Source: Desulfurococcales archaeon (GTDB lineage: Archaea > Thermoproteota > Thermoprotei_A > Sulfolobales > Ignisphaeraceae). From it: DNA of 18,100 nucleotides. Positions 7,472 through 14,400 of this stretch are shown here, piece by piece. The position numbers were made by a program, and so were the translations under genes. The notes beneath the pieces are model-generated. The model was not told where the DNA came from. It was given only the letters and a program-made list of their open reading frames with translations, and ran no database searches. The DNA lies in contig JAMOOB010000064.1 of NCBI GenBank assembly GCA_027066265.1, positions 1 to 18,100 of the forward strand. The letters are read 5' to 3'. Positions within the stretch are counted from its first letter, which is position 1. Every line of letters starts with the position of its first letter.

Positions 7472-7478
7472 TTTTATA
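7472..7478 (+). promoter_or_regulatory. TATA box of gar1-tfb and surrounding 132-bp gap
   Basis: TTTTATA lies about 55 nt before the gar1 ATG. The predicted transcript start is near 7501, leaving a 30-nt leader that contains GAGGT (7518-7522), 8 nt before ATG 7531. The gap 7399-7530 otherwise shows no RNA gene. A 12-mer, TACCAAATATCG (7493-7504), lies at the predicted start and recurs upstream of uppS. Confidence 0.5.
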
Positions 7479-7530
7479 GGGGCAAATGGTTATACCAAAT
7501 ATCGGTTGTGCTCCATAGAGGTCGTGAACC

Positions 7531-7821
7531 ATGCGTATGCGTACCCTTGGATCCGTACTACACGTAACTCCTTCGAAACTGATAATCGTCCGACTCTCGG
7601 ATCCCAACAACATTCCACCGCTCAATGTCGAGATTCTGAACGCCAGCGGTGAGAAAGTTGGCGTTCTTGTCGATATCATTGGACCGATAGAGTCACCTTA
7701 CGCAGTAGTAAAGCCTACCTCACCAATCGCACTATCCGTTGCTAAACCCTCTACCGTTCTATTCTATAGAGTAAGATCTCAGCCCAAGAAAGCCCGTAGA
7801 AAAGGTGGTAAGAGAAGGTGA
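7531..7821 (+). CDS. gar1: H/ACA RNA-protein complex subunit Gar1
   Basis: A 96-residue Gar1 core protein of the box H/ACA complex, which carries out guide RNA-directed pseudouridylation of rRNA. Gar1 binds Cbf5 and controls its thumb loop. The family core is clear: GSVLHVTPSKLIIVRL at 7-22, then KVGVLVDIIGPIESPYAVVKP at 42-62 (the beta-barrel with the DIIGP.. PY signature). A short basic tail (KKARRKGGKRR) stands in for the Gly-Arg-rich arms of eukaryotic Gar1. ATG 7531 has GAGGT 8 nt upstream. The TGA overlaps the first possible start of tfb. A gar1-tfb pair joins rRNA modification to transcription initiation in one transcript; I recall this pairing from other crenarchaea. Confidence 0.94.
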   Translation: MRMRTLGSVLHVTPSKLIIVRLSDPNNIPPLNVEILNASGEKVGVLVDIIGPIESPYAVVKPTSPIALSVAKPSTVLFYRVRSQPKKARRKGGKRR

Positions 7822-7826
7822 TGAGA

Positions 7827-8699
7827 ATGGAGGCTCCCTGCACGAATGTCGTGTACGACGATAAGAGCGGCTCGATAATTTGCGTCGATACTGGCGAAGT
7901 TCTTGAGGATCACGCAATAGATCCTGGACCTTGGTGGAGAGTCTTCTCTGCAGAGGAATGGATCCAGAAGACGCAAGCAAGCTCCATAACGTTCTCGGTA
8001 CACGACCTAGGTCTCGTAACAGACATTGATTTGAGTGCGAGTGGTTTCCGAGCTCGTAGACGCCAGCTAGAGTTCTCTAAAATGAGGAAGCTACACCGAC
8101 AGTTACGCGTAAAGAAGGAGGAGAAGAAGCTCGTGGAAGCACTCATGATGATGAATAAGTACGCTGCTATGCTAGGTCTTCCAAACGAAGTTAAGGAAAC
8201 CGCTGGACAAATACTTAAGAAGCTGTTCACTGTCATGAAGCCTAAGCAATCCAAATTGAGTGCATACGTAGCTGCAGCACTAGTAAAAGCACTGAAAATT
8301 CATGGCATACCTAGGAGAGTCAAGGAAGTGCTTAGCGTTATGGGAGTGAGCGAGGAAGATTATTGGAACGCTAACTCCGACATAAGCTTCAAACTCAACT
8401 TAGCTTCGCGCCCATTAGATCCACGTCAATTCATATCGAAAATCGTTACGAATCTAGGATTGAGCACGAGAGTAATGCTAGTAGCATCGAAGATTATAGA
8501 CGTGCTGAAGCGTAGAGGCTATACTGAGGGCAAGGATCCCGCCGGAATAGCAGCCGCAGCCGTATACGTAGCTTCCATCATATTGAATGAGAAGCGAACC
8601 CAGAAAGAAATAGCTATGGCTGCAAACGTCACTGAAGTTACGATTAGGAACAGGTACAGAGATATAATCGATAAACTCTACATAGAAGTACTCGTTTGA
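7827..8699 (+). CDS. tfb: Transcription initiation factor TFB (TFIIB homologue)
   Basis: A 290-residue basal factor that bridges TBP-TATA-BRE DNA and RNA polymerase. The order is an N-terminal ribbon (about 1-25), then the B-reader region DPGPWWRVFSAEEW at 32-45. The linker has the basic SKMRKLHRQLRV stretch at 84-95. Two cyclin-like repeats follow (about 100-190 and 200-290), the second ending with a helix-turn-helix (TQKEIAMAANVTEVTIRNRY, 258-277) that contacts the BRE. The ribbon keeps only two of four zinc cysteines (Cys5 and Cys19; the partner positions are Val8 and Thr22). I chose ATG 7827 because AAGGTGA lies 5 nt upstream. GTG 7818 and ATG 7821 are in frame and also possible. It is co-transcribed with gar1. 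Confidence 0.95.
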   Translation: MEAPCTNVVYDDKSGSIICVDTGEVLEDHAIDPGPWWRVFSAEEWIQKTQASSITFSVHDLGLVTDIDLSASGFRARRRQLEFSKMRKLHRQLRVKKEEKKLVEALMMMNKYAAMLGLPNEVKETAGQILKKLFTVMKPKQSKLSAYVAAALVKALKIHGIPRRVKEVLSVMGVSEEDYWNANSDISFKLNLASRPLDPRQFISKIVTNLGLSTRVMLVASKIIDVLKRRGYTEGKDPAGIAAAAVYVASIILNEKRTQKEIAMAANVTEVTIRNRYRDIIDKLYIEVLV

Positions 8700-8766
8700 A
8701 ACATTGATTATCTAGTCCAAACAAGGTACAAGTCTTTCGATTTACTTTAAACCTCAAAATTGTTGC

Positions 8767-8792
8767 TTATTAGCTTCAGTACGTAGAGCTAA
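8767..8792 (+). promoter_or_regulatory. A/T-rich putative promoter and inverted repeat before TFE-beta
   Basis: TTATTAG (8767-8773) could be the TATA box; the predicted start near 8795 would leave a 25-nt leader. It overlaps an inverted repeat, TTAGCT (8770-8775) and AGCTAA (8787-8792), around an 11-nt loop. Another TATA-like run, ACTTTAAA, ends at 8751. The gap 8700-8819 holds nothing else I can support. Confidence 0.3.
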
Positions 8793-8819
8793 ATCTAGGA
8801 ATCGACGTGGGTGTCCATA

Positions 8820-9248
8820 ATGACGTCGGATCTAGCTCTTAGCGAACCGGAACGTTTAGTGTACGAGATTATACGTAGAGAGACTGAATTGCATGGAGGG
8901 GTTTTCCAAGTCAAGCTCAAGGAATTCGCTGAACTCCGACATCTAGAACCTCAACAGATAGCACGCATAGTGTCCAAGCTTGTTAAGCAAGGACTTGTGA
9001 AACGCAAGCTTGTTGACAACAACGGTCGCTCCATGTACTTCCTCCAAGCAGTCATAACATCGACGCCCTCGATGCCTAAACTAAAGAAGTTAGACGTACC
9101 GATAGAACTCTCAACAGTTATCGAAATACCGTGCTTTACGTGCAAGGATCTCTACGACTGTGTAGCTGGTGGCTACATATCGCCGCATAATTGTCCAAAG
9201 TTAACGAAGTACCTTCTTCAGAAGATACGTACGTCTAGACAGAGCTAG
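8820..9248 (+). CDS. Transcription factor TFE-beta (RPC39/RPC34 homologue, winged helix plus Fe-S site)
   Basis: A 142-residue archaeal TFE-beta, partner of TFE-alpha in the TFIIE-like factor that helps open the promoter and stabilise the transcription bubble. Residues about 5-80 form a winged helix (FAELRHLEPQQIARIVSKLV, 36-55, is the recognition region). The C-terminus has four cysteines, Cys105, 108, 114 and 125. The segment PCFTCKDLYDC followed by GGYISPHNCPKLT closely follows the C-terminal 4Fe-4S segment I recall from human RPC39 (a P-C-x2-C-x5-C then GG-x-ISP-x-NC pattern). GTG 8811 is in frame, but ATG 8820 has GGGTG six nt upstream and is preferred. It lies 120 bp after tfb. The 3' end overlaps convergent Trm1 by 14 bp. 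Confidence 0.85.
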   Translation: MTSDLALSEPERLVYEIIRRETELHGGVFQVKLKEFAELRHLEPQQIARIVSKLVKQGLVKRKLVDNNGRSMYFLQAVITSTPSMPKLKKLDVPIELSTVIEIPCFTCKDLYDCVAGGYISPHNCPKLTKYLLQKIRTSRQS

Positions 9249-10431
9249 CACATTCTTTGAATGCTTCAATTACGGCTTCATAGGGCGCGTTCGTCATCAA
9301 TCCATCGTGATATACGTACGTTCTACATGCTTCGTAACCCATTTCTTGAAGTCTGTTTATTAAAGTCTCGAGCTTGGGCATGTTCATCTTGAGATGCCTA
9401 GCTATGGTTGATACCCTTATGGGTAAGCTACGTGAGAACTTAGCTTCGCAAACCAGTGTTTCCACAAGTTTCTTATCGTGTACGTAGCCTAACTTCTGTA
9501 GCTCCATTGCAACGTTTTGCACAACGCTATGTATCGATGTCTCACATATCCAAGTAGGACCTACGAATAACATTCTCGAACAACATACTCTACAACGTAA
9601 TACTCTTTCTTCTACGAGGAGCCCTGGAATCAGTTCTCGATAACCACATCTTGCGCAGTAAGCTACATATCCAAGGCATTCACTTAGAACAGCACTAAAG
9701 CTCTTTCCTCCTCGATCTACCTCTACGTATAGCCTTGCGTAGTGCTTGGAATAGTAAGATAGTAGAGGTCTTATGCTCTTATCAATTACTCCCCCAATTC
9801 TTGCGATAAACGCGATTAGGTTCCTTAATGCGATATGCTTCGAAATATCTAATTTCGTACCTACGATACCATACCTTCTAAGTAGTTTGTGAGGATACTT
9901 ACCTTCCAGAGGTGCCAAGTCTGTAGCAGTAAATGCAACGAAACCCTTATTCTTAGCTACGGTTAGTGCTGCTTGTACGAAGGGAGCGGGACTTCCAAAG
10001 GGATCTATATCGACGTAGTCAACCCGGACATGTTCGCGCCAGAGCTTAAACATTAGCTCGTTGGCATCGAGGTTCTGTACACGTATCTTGTTCGAGACAC
10101 CGTTCAATTCTGCGTTTATTGATATTAGCCGACATGCTTCAGCATCTATATCGTTAGCTATCACAAGTTCTACCTCGGGAACTTCGAGCGCTATCCTAAC
10201 GCTTCTAACGCCCGTTCCAGCGAGTGGATCAAGCACGACGCTATTCCTACGATTGCATACCCTAAGAAACGCTATTGCAACATTACGATTCTCGATCATT
10301 ACAGGGTTGTAGAAAACTGGTGCCCAGCTAGGTTCGTAGACGCCGTTCGGTCGGCGATATAGATTTGGATCTGGAACACATATCTTAGCACGTCCCTCGG
10401 TAACAACAATGTATCCCGAAGGGCATGTCAT
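9235..10431 (-). CDS. trm1: tRNA (guanine(26)-N2)-dimethyltransferase Trm1
   Basis: SAM-dependent enzyme that makes m2,2G at position 26, at the junction of the D and anticodon stems. With the ATG at 10431 it has 398 residues, the usual archaeal size. Early residues ITEG-like VVTEGRAKICVP fit the family. SAM motif I is DPLAGTG (68-74) and the catalytic motif is DIDPFGSP (141-148). A zinc site is formed by Cys259/Cys262 and Cys280/Cys283, and a winged-helix-like C-terminal domain follows. The frame extends to a TTG at 10464 that would overlap the NTPase gene. I prefer ATG 10431, which has GAAGGG 9 nt upstream and leaves a 13-nt gap. It is last in the HTH/NTPase/Trm1 minus-strand set. Confidence 0.95.
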   Translation of the reverse strand: MTCPSGYIVVTEGRAKICVPDPNLYRRPNGVYEPSWAPVFYNPVMIENRNVAIAFLRVCNRRNSVVLDPLAGTGVRSVRIALEVPEVELVIANDIDAEACRLISINAELNGVSNKIRVQNLDANELMFKLWREHVRVDYVDIDPFGSPAPFVQAALTVAKNKGFVAFTATDLAPLEGKYPHKLLRRYGIVGTKLDISKHIALRNLIAFIARIGGVIDKSIRPLLSYYSKHYARLYVEVDRGGKSFSAVLSECLGYVAYCARCGYRELIPGLLVEERVLRCRVCCSRMLFVGPTWICETSIHSVVQNVAMELQKLGYVHDKKLVETLVCEAKFSRSLPIRVSTIARHLKMNMPKLETLINRLQEMGYEACRTYVYHDGLMTNAPYEAVIEAFKECASSV

Positions 10432-10440
10432 GATACCGTT

Positions 10441-10446
10441 CCCTTC
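10441..10446 (-). promoter_or_regulatory. Shine-Dalgarno deciding the Trm1 start
   Basis: GAAGGG on the minus strand lies 9 nt before ATG 10431, at the very end of the NTPase gene. The upstream TTG at 10464 has no comparable motif. This supports the shorter Trm1 protein. Confidence 0.45.
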
Positions 10447-11008
10447 AGGTTCGGAGAGATTCAAGGAACTTTTCGAGTATCTGCATGGGTATGTAGTTAC
10501 GGTTATGCTCGTTAAGCACCACTACATCTGCGTTGCGTTCCCTAAACAATGTGAGGAATTCTTTGTCAGATAAGTTCCTGTGTATAACGAGCAAAGCATT
10601 CTTCTCTCTACTAATCGCGTTCAGCATTAACATGCGTAGCTTCGGAATCGAGAGTTCCATAGGCCCTATTTCATCGATTGCTAGCACTCGTGGTTCTGGT
10701 GGAAGCGCTTTCAATGCTCGTTCTGCTATCTGAACGCATCTCTCGTTAACGATGTACCTACCAATTCTTCTACCTGGAACGATATTTATCGTAGAAACTC
10801 TGTCCATAACTATCGCTAGCCAATCGCTGTCCCCCGTCACTAGATCTACTATACGGAATCCTATTCTTTTACCTTGCTCACGAACTTCCGGACAATAGAA
10901 GCCAAAGACATTGATGCCATTGTTGCGAAGTCCTTCAACGATCTTAAAGAACGCGGTAGACTTCCCTACTCCTGGCCTTCCCGTAATGCACACGATCACG
11001 CGGTTCAC
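10445..11008 (-). CDS. THEP1-type nucleoside-triphosphatase (NTPCR family)
   Basis: A 187-residue P-loop NTPase of the THEP1/NTPCR family. Purified family members hydrolyse ATP, GTP and other NTPs slowly, but the cellular role is not settled. Walker A GRPGVGKS is at 10-17. The KRIGFRIVDLVTGD stretch (47-60) and Walker B with the family's DEIGPMEL (112-119) are both present. No membrane segment is seen. The start is GTG at 11008, whose GTG overlaps the TGA of the HTH regulator (GTGA), so translation is coupled. Its neighbours, a predicted regulator and Trm1, suggest a tRNA or RNA-linked job, but that is only context. Confusion with kinases is unlikely because of the GPME signature. Confidence 0.9.
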   Translation of the reverse strand: MNRVIVCITGRPGVGKSTAFFKIVEGLRNNGINVFGFYCPEVREQGKRIGFRIVDLVTGDSDWLAIVMDRVSTINIVPGRRIGRYIVNERCVQIAERALKALPPEPRVLAIDEIGPMELSIPKLRMLMLNAISREKNALLVIHRNLSDKEFLTLFRERNADVVVLNEHNRNYIPMQILEKFLESLRT

Positions 11009-11982
11009 CGTCTTGCTTCGCGAGCTAACTCCTTAAGCACGTTATCTATTTGATTGAATCGAAACACGTCGCCTATCCCCTCAAGTTCTTTAGCAACATC
11101 ACTGGTAACTTCTTCAGCAACTACCACTGCTTTACCTTCAAACTCTTTGGCAAGTTTAACGTTTTCGGTACATTTCTTCAATGCTTGCTGTTCACTTATG
11201 CCTTTGCTGAGAAAGCTGAAGAATGCTCGTACCTCTCCGATCCTCACCAACACATCTGACGGTAGATGATCAAACGCATCGACCTCAAACCCGTACTCAG
11301 CAGCTTTCTTAACTAGAACGCTCCTACCGTTCTGTACTTGAGGGATGTAATTACTAACTCTACGCTCACTTCCCATTCTAATCCTAAACTTGAAGATGTC
11401 AACACCTTTTATTGCTTCCTCGAACTCATCACCGAATATCTCAGCAAATCTCTCTGCTACTTCTACTCTCATATCCATTACACCTTGTTCGTATTCATGT
11501 ATAGCCTTGGCCGAAACCCCCACAAGTTTTGATAATGCATTTACACTCAATCCACGCTTAACCCTAAGCTCTCGAAGTTTCGCTCCATCAACCTTAACAT
11601 AGAGAACGCCATTGAATTCGTATGCTAGTACTTTACCTCCACGCAATATGGATACCAACGTGGCAAACGATACCATTCCAATCCTTCCTCGTATGTAAGC
11701 AACATCCTGTGGTATCTCATCTCTATTGTAGCGATCCGTAATAACCAAGGCATCCGTGTTGAGCAGTTCTGCTACCCTCTTCAACTCGCTACAATCCCTC
11801 CTACGTGTAGAGAACCTCGGCGTTACCTTCACTAACAGCTTTGCATCGCGGCGATCTGCTATCAAATCCACGCTACGCTCATGTTCAGGGAAGTCTATCT
11901 TAGTGATCCTAAAACCTAGGGACTCCATTATCTTAGCAACACGTTCTGGATTGTAAAAGTCAGTGAATTCCTTACCCGTCAT
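11005..11982 (-). CDS. Predicted HTH-type transcriptional regulator (COG1395-like)
   Basis: A 325-residue archaeal protein with a Xre/Cro-type helix-turn-helix at about 136-168 (LRELRVKRGLSVNALSKLVG opens it, ending IHEYEQG). The N-terminal domain (about 10-125) contains SVDLIADRRDAKLLVKV, which resembles the D...xK core of restriction-nuclease-like folds often seen in DNA- or RNA-binding modules. Whether it has nuclease activity is unknown. The C-terminal third (about 215-325) has two similar alpha/beta segments. It is the first gene of the set with the THEP1 NTPase and Trm1. The ATG at 11982 has no clear ribosome binding site, and a TTTATT box about 30 nt upstream suggests a near-leaderless mRNA. 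Targets unknown; it may be autoregulatory. Confidence 0.82.
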   Translation of the reverse strand: MTGKEFTDFYNPERVAKIMESLGFRITKIDFPEHERSVDLIADRRDAKLLVKVTPRFSTRRRDCSELKRVAELLNTDALVITDRYNRDEIPQDVAYIRGRIGMVSFATLVSILRGGKVLAYEFNGVLYVKVDGAKLRELRVKRGLSVNALSKLVGVSAKAIHEYEQGVMDMRVEVAERFAEIFGDEFEEAIKGVDIFKFRIRMGSERRVSNYIPQVQNGRSVLVKKAAEYGFEVDAFDHLPSDVLVRIGEVRAFFSFLSKGISEQQALKKCTENVKLAKEFEGKAVVVAEEVTSDVAKELEGIGDVFRFNQIDNVLKELAREARR

Positions 11983-12011
11983 CTTAGTTCTCTACCCATA
12001 GGTTAGAATGC

Positions 12012-12017
12012 AATAAA
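12012..12017 (-). promoter_or_regulatory. Putative TATA box of the HTH regulator operon
   Basis: TTTATT on the minus strand predicts a transcript start near 11988, only about 6 nt before the ATG at 11982. A second A/T run, TTTTTAGAT (12031-12023), is an alternative. The 80-bp gap to flpA holds nothing else that I recognise. Confidence 0.35.
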
Positions 12018-12062
12018 CGGAAATCTAAAAATCTTGTGTTGAATTGAGCCTTGGTAACGCCA

Positions 12063-12770
12063 TCACTTCTTTCTATGGAATCTAGCGTAAACCATTGCAT
12101 GATCTCTATCGAAAGGTTCGAGATGTACAACGTCAACGATTTCGAATCCTCGCTCCTTCAAGGTATCGATCTCTCTCTTATACACTTCGCTAGGTTCTGC
12201 TGTAACATCGATGCTTCGCGCCTTAATAGCGAGTAGCAGCCATCCACCATCCTTCAGGAACATATCGGCATTATCGGCTACGAGACCGGCTTGCTCGGGC
12301 TGCGCAACGTCAGCATATATACCATCGACTGCCTCTACAATAGCACGGTACTTCTTGGGAAGTCTAGCATCTCCAAGTATCGGTATTATGTTTGGTCTCT
12401 CGTCAGCAACAACGACAAGCTCTCTCATGACTCGCGGAGCAAACTCTACAGCATAGATTCTACCGCTGAGCCCTACAATGTCCGAGATATGGCTGACCGT
12501 GGTACCCGATCCAGCTCCTAGGTAGAGTATCCTTTGTCCAGGCTTTATTGGTAGTTCTTGAAGTCCCTTGACGAGTGCTGCAGCTAGCTTACTTCGATAT
12601 GCATTCCATTCTCTGTATTCAACGCCTTGCCATTTGTAGAGGTGCTCGCCATAAACTCTTCTGCCTGGAACGAGGTTTCGGGTCGCTAACCTACTACTAC
12701 CATCCTCGAGCTCTACTACGTATACGTTTGGATACTTCGGATGCTCGTAGACATTCACAACATTGGACAT
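12063..12770 (-). CDS. flpA: Fibrillarin-like rRNA/tRNA 2'-O-methyltransferase
   Basis: Catalytic subunit of the box C/D sRNP. It transfers a methyl group from SAM to the 2'-hydroxyl of guide-selected nucleotides in rRNA and tRNA. The 235 residues include the N-terminal beta domain, REWN at 53-56, SAM motif I YLGAGSGT at 83-90, AVEFAPRV at 107-114, ILGDA at 131-135 and YADVAQPEQ at 152-160, all typical. ATG 12770 is preceded by GGGGTG at suitable spacing and by a strong TATA box. It lies 54 bp downstream of nop5, its direct protein partner, in the same direction. It may therefore be expressed both by read-through and from its own promoter. Confidence 0.97.
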   Translation of the reverse strand: MSNVVNVYEHPKYPNVYVVELEDGSSRLATRNLVPGRRVYGEHLYKWQGVEYREWNAYRSKLAAALVKGLQELPIKPGQRILYLGAGSGTTVSHISDIVGLSGRIYAVEFAPRVMRELVVVADERPNIIPILGDARLPKKYRAIVEAVDGIYADVAQPEQAGLVADNADMFLKDGGWLLLAIKARSIDVTAEPSEVYKREIDTLKERGFEIVDVVHLEPFDRDHAMVYARFHRKK

Positions 12771-12803
12771 CGTTGCACCCCCTACGAAGATCTTTTGACT
12801 GGC

Positions 12804-12810
12804 TTATAAA
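12804..12810 (-). promoter_or_regulatory. TATA box of flpA
   Basis: TTTATAA on the minus strand, in the 54-bp gap between nop5 and flpA. A start about 26 bp downstream (near 12782) would leave a short leader that begins close to the GGGGTG ribosome binding site. This indicates that flpA has a promoter separate from nop5. Confidence 0.6.
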
Positions 12811-12824
12811 GGGTCTTTGAAATG

Positions 12825-14054
12825 CTAACCTTTTCCACGTCTTCTCGGTCTACGCTCCTTCTTCGGAGGAGCTTTAGCTTCTCTCTTTGGAGGCTTTGGA
12901 TAGAGCCTCTTGATCTCCTCTATTCGCTCCATCAACCTCTTCCTAAGTTCGTCGCCTATGTATCTACCAGTGAAGTAGTCGACCCTAGCAGCAATCGCGA
13001 GCTTCGTAGCCAGCGCACGAGCGATCTTACCTCGCTGCCATCTAGGAGCTCTCCTTATCTCTGGGAACTGGAATATCACGCCATGCTTTGGAGGTTTACC
13101 ACCAGTTCTCAAAGCTCTGAACAACGCCTTCTCTGCTCCTAGAACCTGTATCGTGCTTGCTGGAAGCTTTGCCAGCTCCTCGAGGCTTCCAGCCAAGCTA
13201 AGCAATCTAGCTCCGAGTAGAGGTCCTACGAGCGCCGTTATGTTCGGAGCTACCTCCTTCATTACTTGGGCTATGTACTCCGTCAGTTCGTGTCTAAGAG
13301 CGTGCAGATCTAGCCATATGTTAGCAACGCGTTGAATCATCTTGAGATCCATCTCCGAAATGTCTGCACCGATGCTCTTCTTGGCTACGTCCGCTATCCT
13401 CTTAGCACGTCCTTCCGGAACCCCTATCTTAGTCAACGCTTCTACAGTCATGTTGTCCCTAGAACCAATGTACGCTACTATCTTCGCGAACTCAGCGTGC
13501 TCTCTAACGATATCGTCAAGCTCTGGGAAGTGAATGCTGTACCACTCACGCAACCTCGCTGCGAATAGATTCAATGTCTTGTCTATGTCGTCAACTGCTC
13601 GAATTGCCTGTATCGCTAGCAGGTCGCGTTTCTGTGCATATCTACGTAGCTTTCTACGAGTAAGCTCGAGGTTTAGTTTATGCACGAAGTCTTTGTACTC
13701 ATCCTCGCTTTCAACGAATTTTAGCTCTAGTGCTAGCTTAGGAACCTTGTCTCTGAACTCTACAACAGGTTTAGCGCCCGGAACTATCTCAACCTTGAAT
13801 CCTTTCTCTGCAAACACCTTGCCTATATCGGGATCCTCAACAATTACGACTGTATTTTCGGGGCTGAACTTGCTGGCGAGCTTTTCAGCGAGGTCTTTCA
13901 ATGCTGTGGTTGGAACTCCATTCTCTAGATTTACTAGCTCCTCAACGATTTTACCCAAGTCCTTGGGGAAGAGAGAGTATTCAACTATGTTACCACTCTC
14001 ATCGATTGCAAAGCTCCCCATGAATGTATCAACTATGTACAGTTTTTGACTCAT
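12825..14054 (-). CDS. nop5: Nop5 (Nop56/58-related) C/D box sRNP core protein
   Basis: Scaffold of the box C/D complex. It binds L7Ae-RNA through its Nop domain and fibrillarin through its N-terminal domain, and dimerises through the central coiled coil. The 409 residues show the N-terminal domain (1-135), a long helical coiled-coil region (about 140-255), and the Nop domain (about 258-380). The Nop domain contains GPLLGARLLSLAGSLEELAK (277-296) and GAEKALFRAL (306-315). The tail is very basic and Pro/Lys/Arg-rich (387-409). ATG 14054 has AAGGTG 7 nt upstream and a TATATA box about 45 nt upstream. It is the first gene of the nop5-flpA pair and is divergent from rps30e. The call is certain. 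Confidence 0.97.
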   Translation of the reverse strand: MSQKLYIVDTFMGSFAIDESGNIVEYSLFPKDLGKIVEELVNLENGVPTTALKDLAEKLASKFSPENTVVIVEDPDIGKVFAEKGFKVEIVPGAKPVVEFRDKVPKLALELKFVESEDEYKDFVHKLNLELTRRKLRRYAQKRDLLAIQAIRAVDDIDKTLNLFAARLREWYSIHFPELDDIVREHAEFAKIVAYIGSRDNMTVEALTKIGVPEGRAKRIADVAKKSIGADISEMDLKMIQRVANIWLDLHALRHELTEYIAQVMKEVAPNITALVGPLLGARLLSLAGSLEELAKLPASTIQVLGAEKALFRALRTGGKPPKHGVIFQFPEIRRAPRWQRGKIARALATKLAIAARVDYFTGRYIGDELRKRLMERIEEIKRLYPKPPKREAKAPPKKERRPRRRGKG

Positions 14055-14096
14055 CGCTCGACACCTTACTCACAACGTAAACGCTATTTGCTCCAA

Positions 14097-14102
14097 TATA
14101 TA
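14097..14102 (-). promoter_or_regulatory. TATA box of nop5
   Basis: TATATA (part of CTATATATTGG on minus) predicts a transcript start near 14073. That gives a leader of about 19 nt that contains the AAGGTG ribosome binding site (14067-14062). The spacing is close to the archaeal ideal. Confidence 0.6.
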
Positions 14103-14133
14103 GCTTTGATAAACATCGGGTGAATACAACCAG

Positions 14134-14141
14134 CTTTTAAG
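14134..14141 (+). promoter_or_regulatory. Putative TATA box of rps30e
   Basis: CTTTTAAG predicts a start near 14164, right at the GGGGG ribosome binding run (14165-14169) that lies 7 nt before ATG 14177. It forms a divergent promoter region with nop5 (14055-14176), in which I see no RNA gene. Confidence 0.45.
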
Positions 14142-14176
14142 CTCGAGATAGAACAAGGCTTGACGGGGGTTCCTAA

Positions 14177-14374
14177 ATGCCATCCCACGGTTCGATTACG
14201 AAGGCAGGAAAAGTCAGGAATCAAACTCCCAAGATACCACCTAAGCCGAAGAGAAATCTAGTGCCTCGAGTAAGGAATAGAAGAGAATACTTCGTACGTC
14301 AGAGAAAAGCCGCAGGACTACCAGCTCCACCAGTTGTACCTCCATCGTCGGTGCCTAAGAAAGCCAAGGCATAA
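14177..14374 (+). CDS. rps30e: Small ribosomal subunit protein S30e
   Basis: A 65-residue archaeal/eukaryotic 30S protein. The sequence starts MPSHGSITKAGKVRNQTPK, the standard archaeal S30e opening, followed by a basic middle (RNRREYFVRQRKAA) and a Pro-rich tail ending KKAKA. There is no ubiquitin-like fusion, unlike the eukaryotic FAU form. ATG 14177 has GGGGG at 14165-14169 as a ribosome binding site. It seems to be a single gene, because gatD downstream has its own TATA box. Confidence 0.95.
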   Translation: MPSHGSITKAGKVRNQTPKIPPKPKRNLVPRVRNRREYFVRQRKAAGLPAPPVVPPSSVPKKAKA

Positions 14375-14400
14375 CGCTGATCTGAACCTCCATACCCTCG

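Noticed and set aside
7399..7530. Possible small RNA gene in the largest intergenic gap
   Set aside because: I looked for box C/D (RTGATGA with CTGA), H/ACA and tRNA cloverleaf features on both strands and found none. Promoter elements explain the A/T-rich part. A covariance-model search would decide.
13534..14049. 171-codon open frame on the plus strand
   Set aside because: Antisense to nop5 and rich in Ser/Leu, the usual shadow of Arg/Glu-rich coding. No motif and no ribosome binding site.
14055..14176. Possible guide RNA between nop5 and rps30e
   Set aside because: A C/D guide next to nop5 would be attractive, but no C box or CTGA D box is present; two divergent TATA boxes account for the conserved-looking runs.
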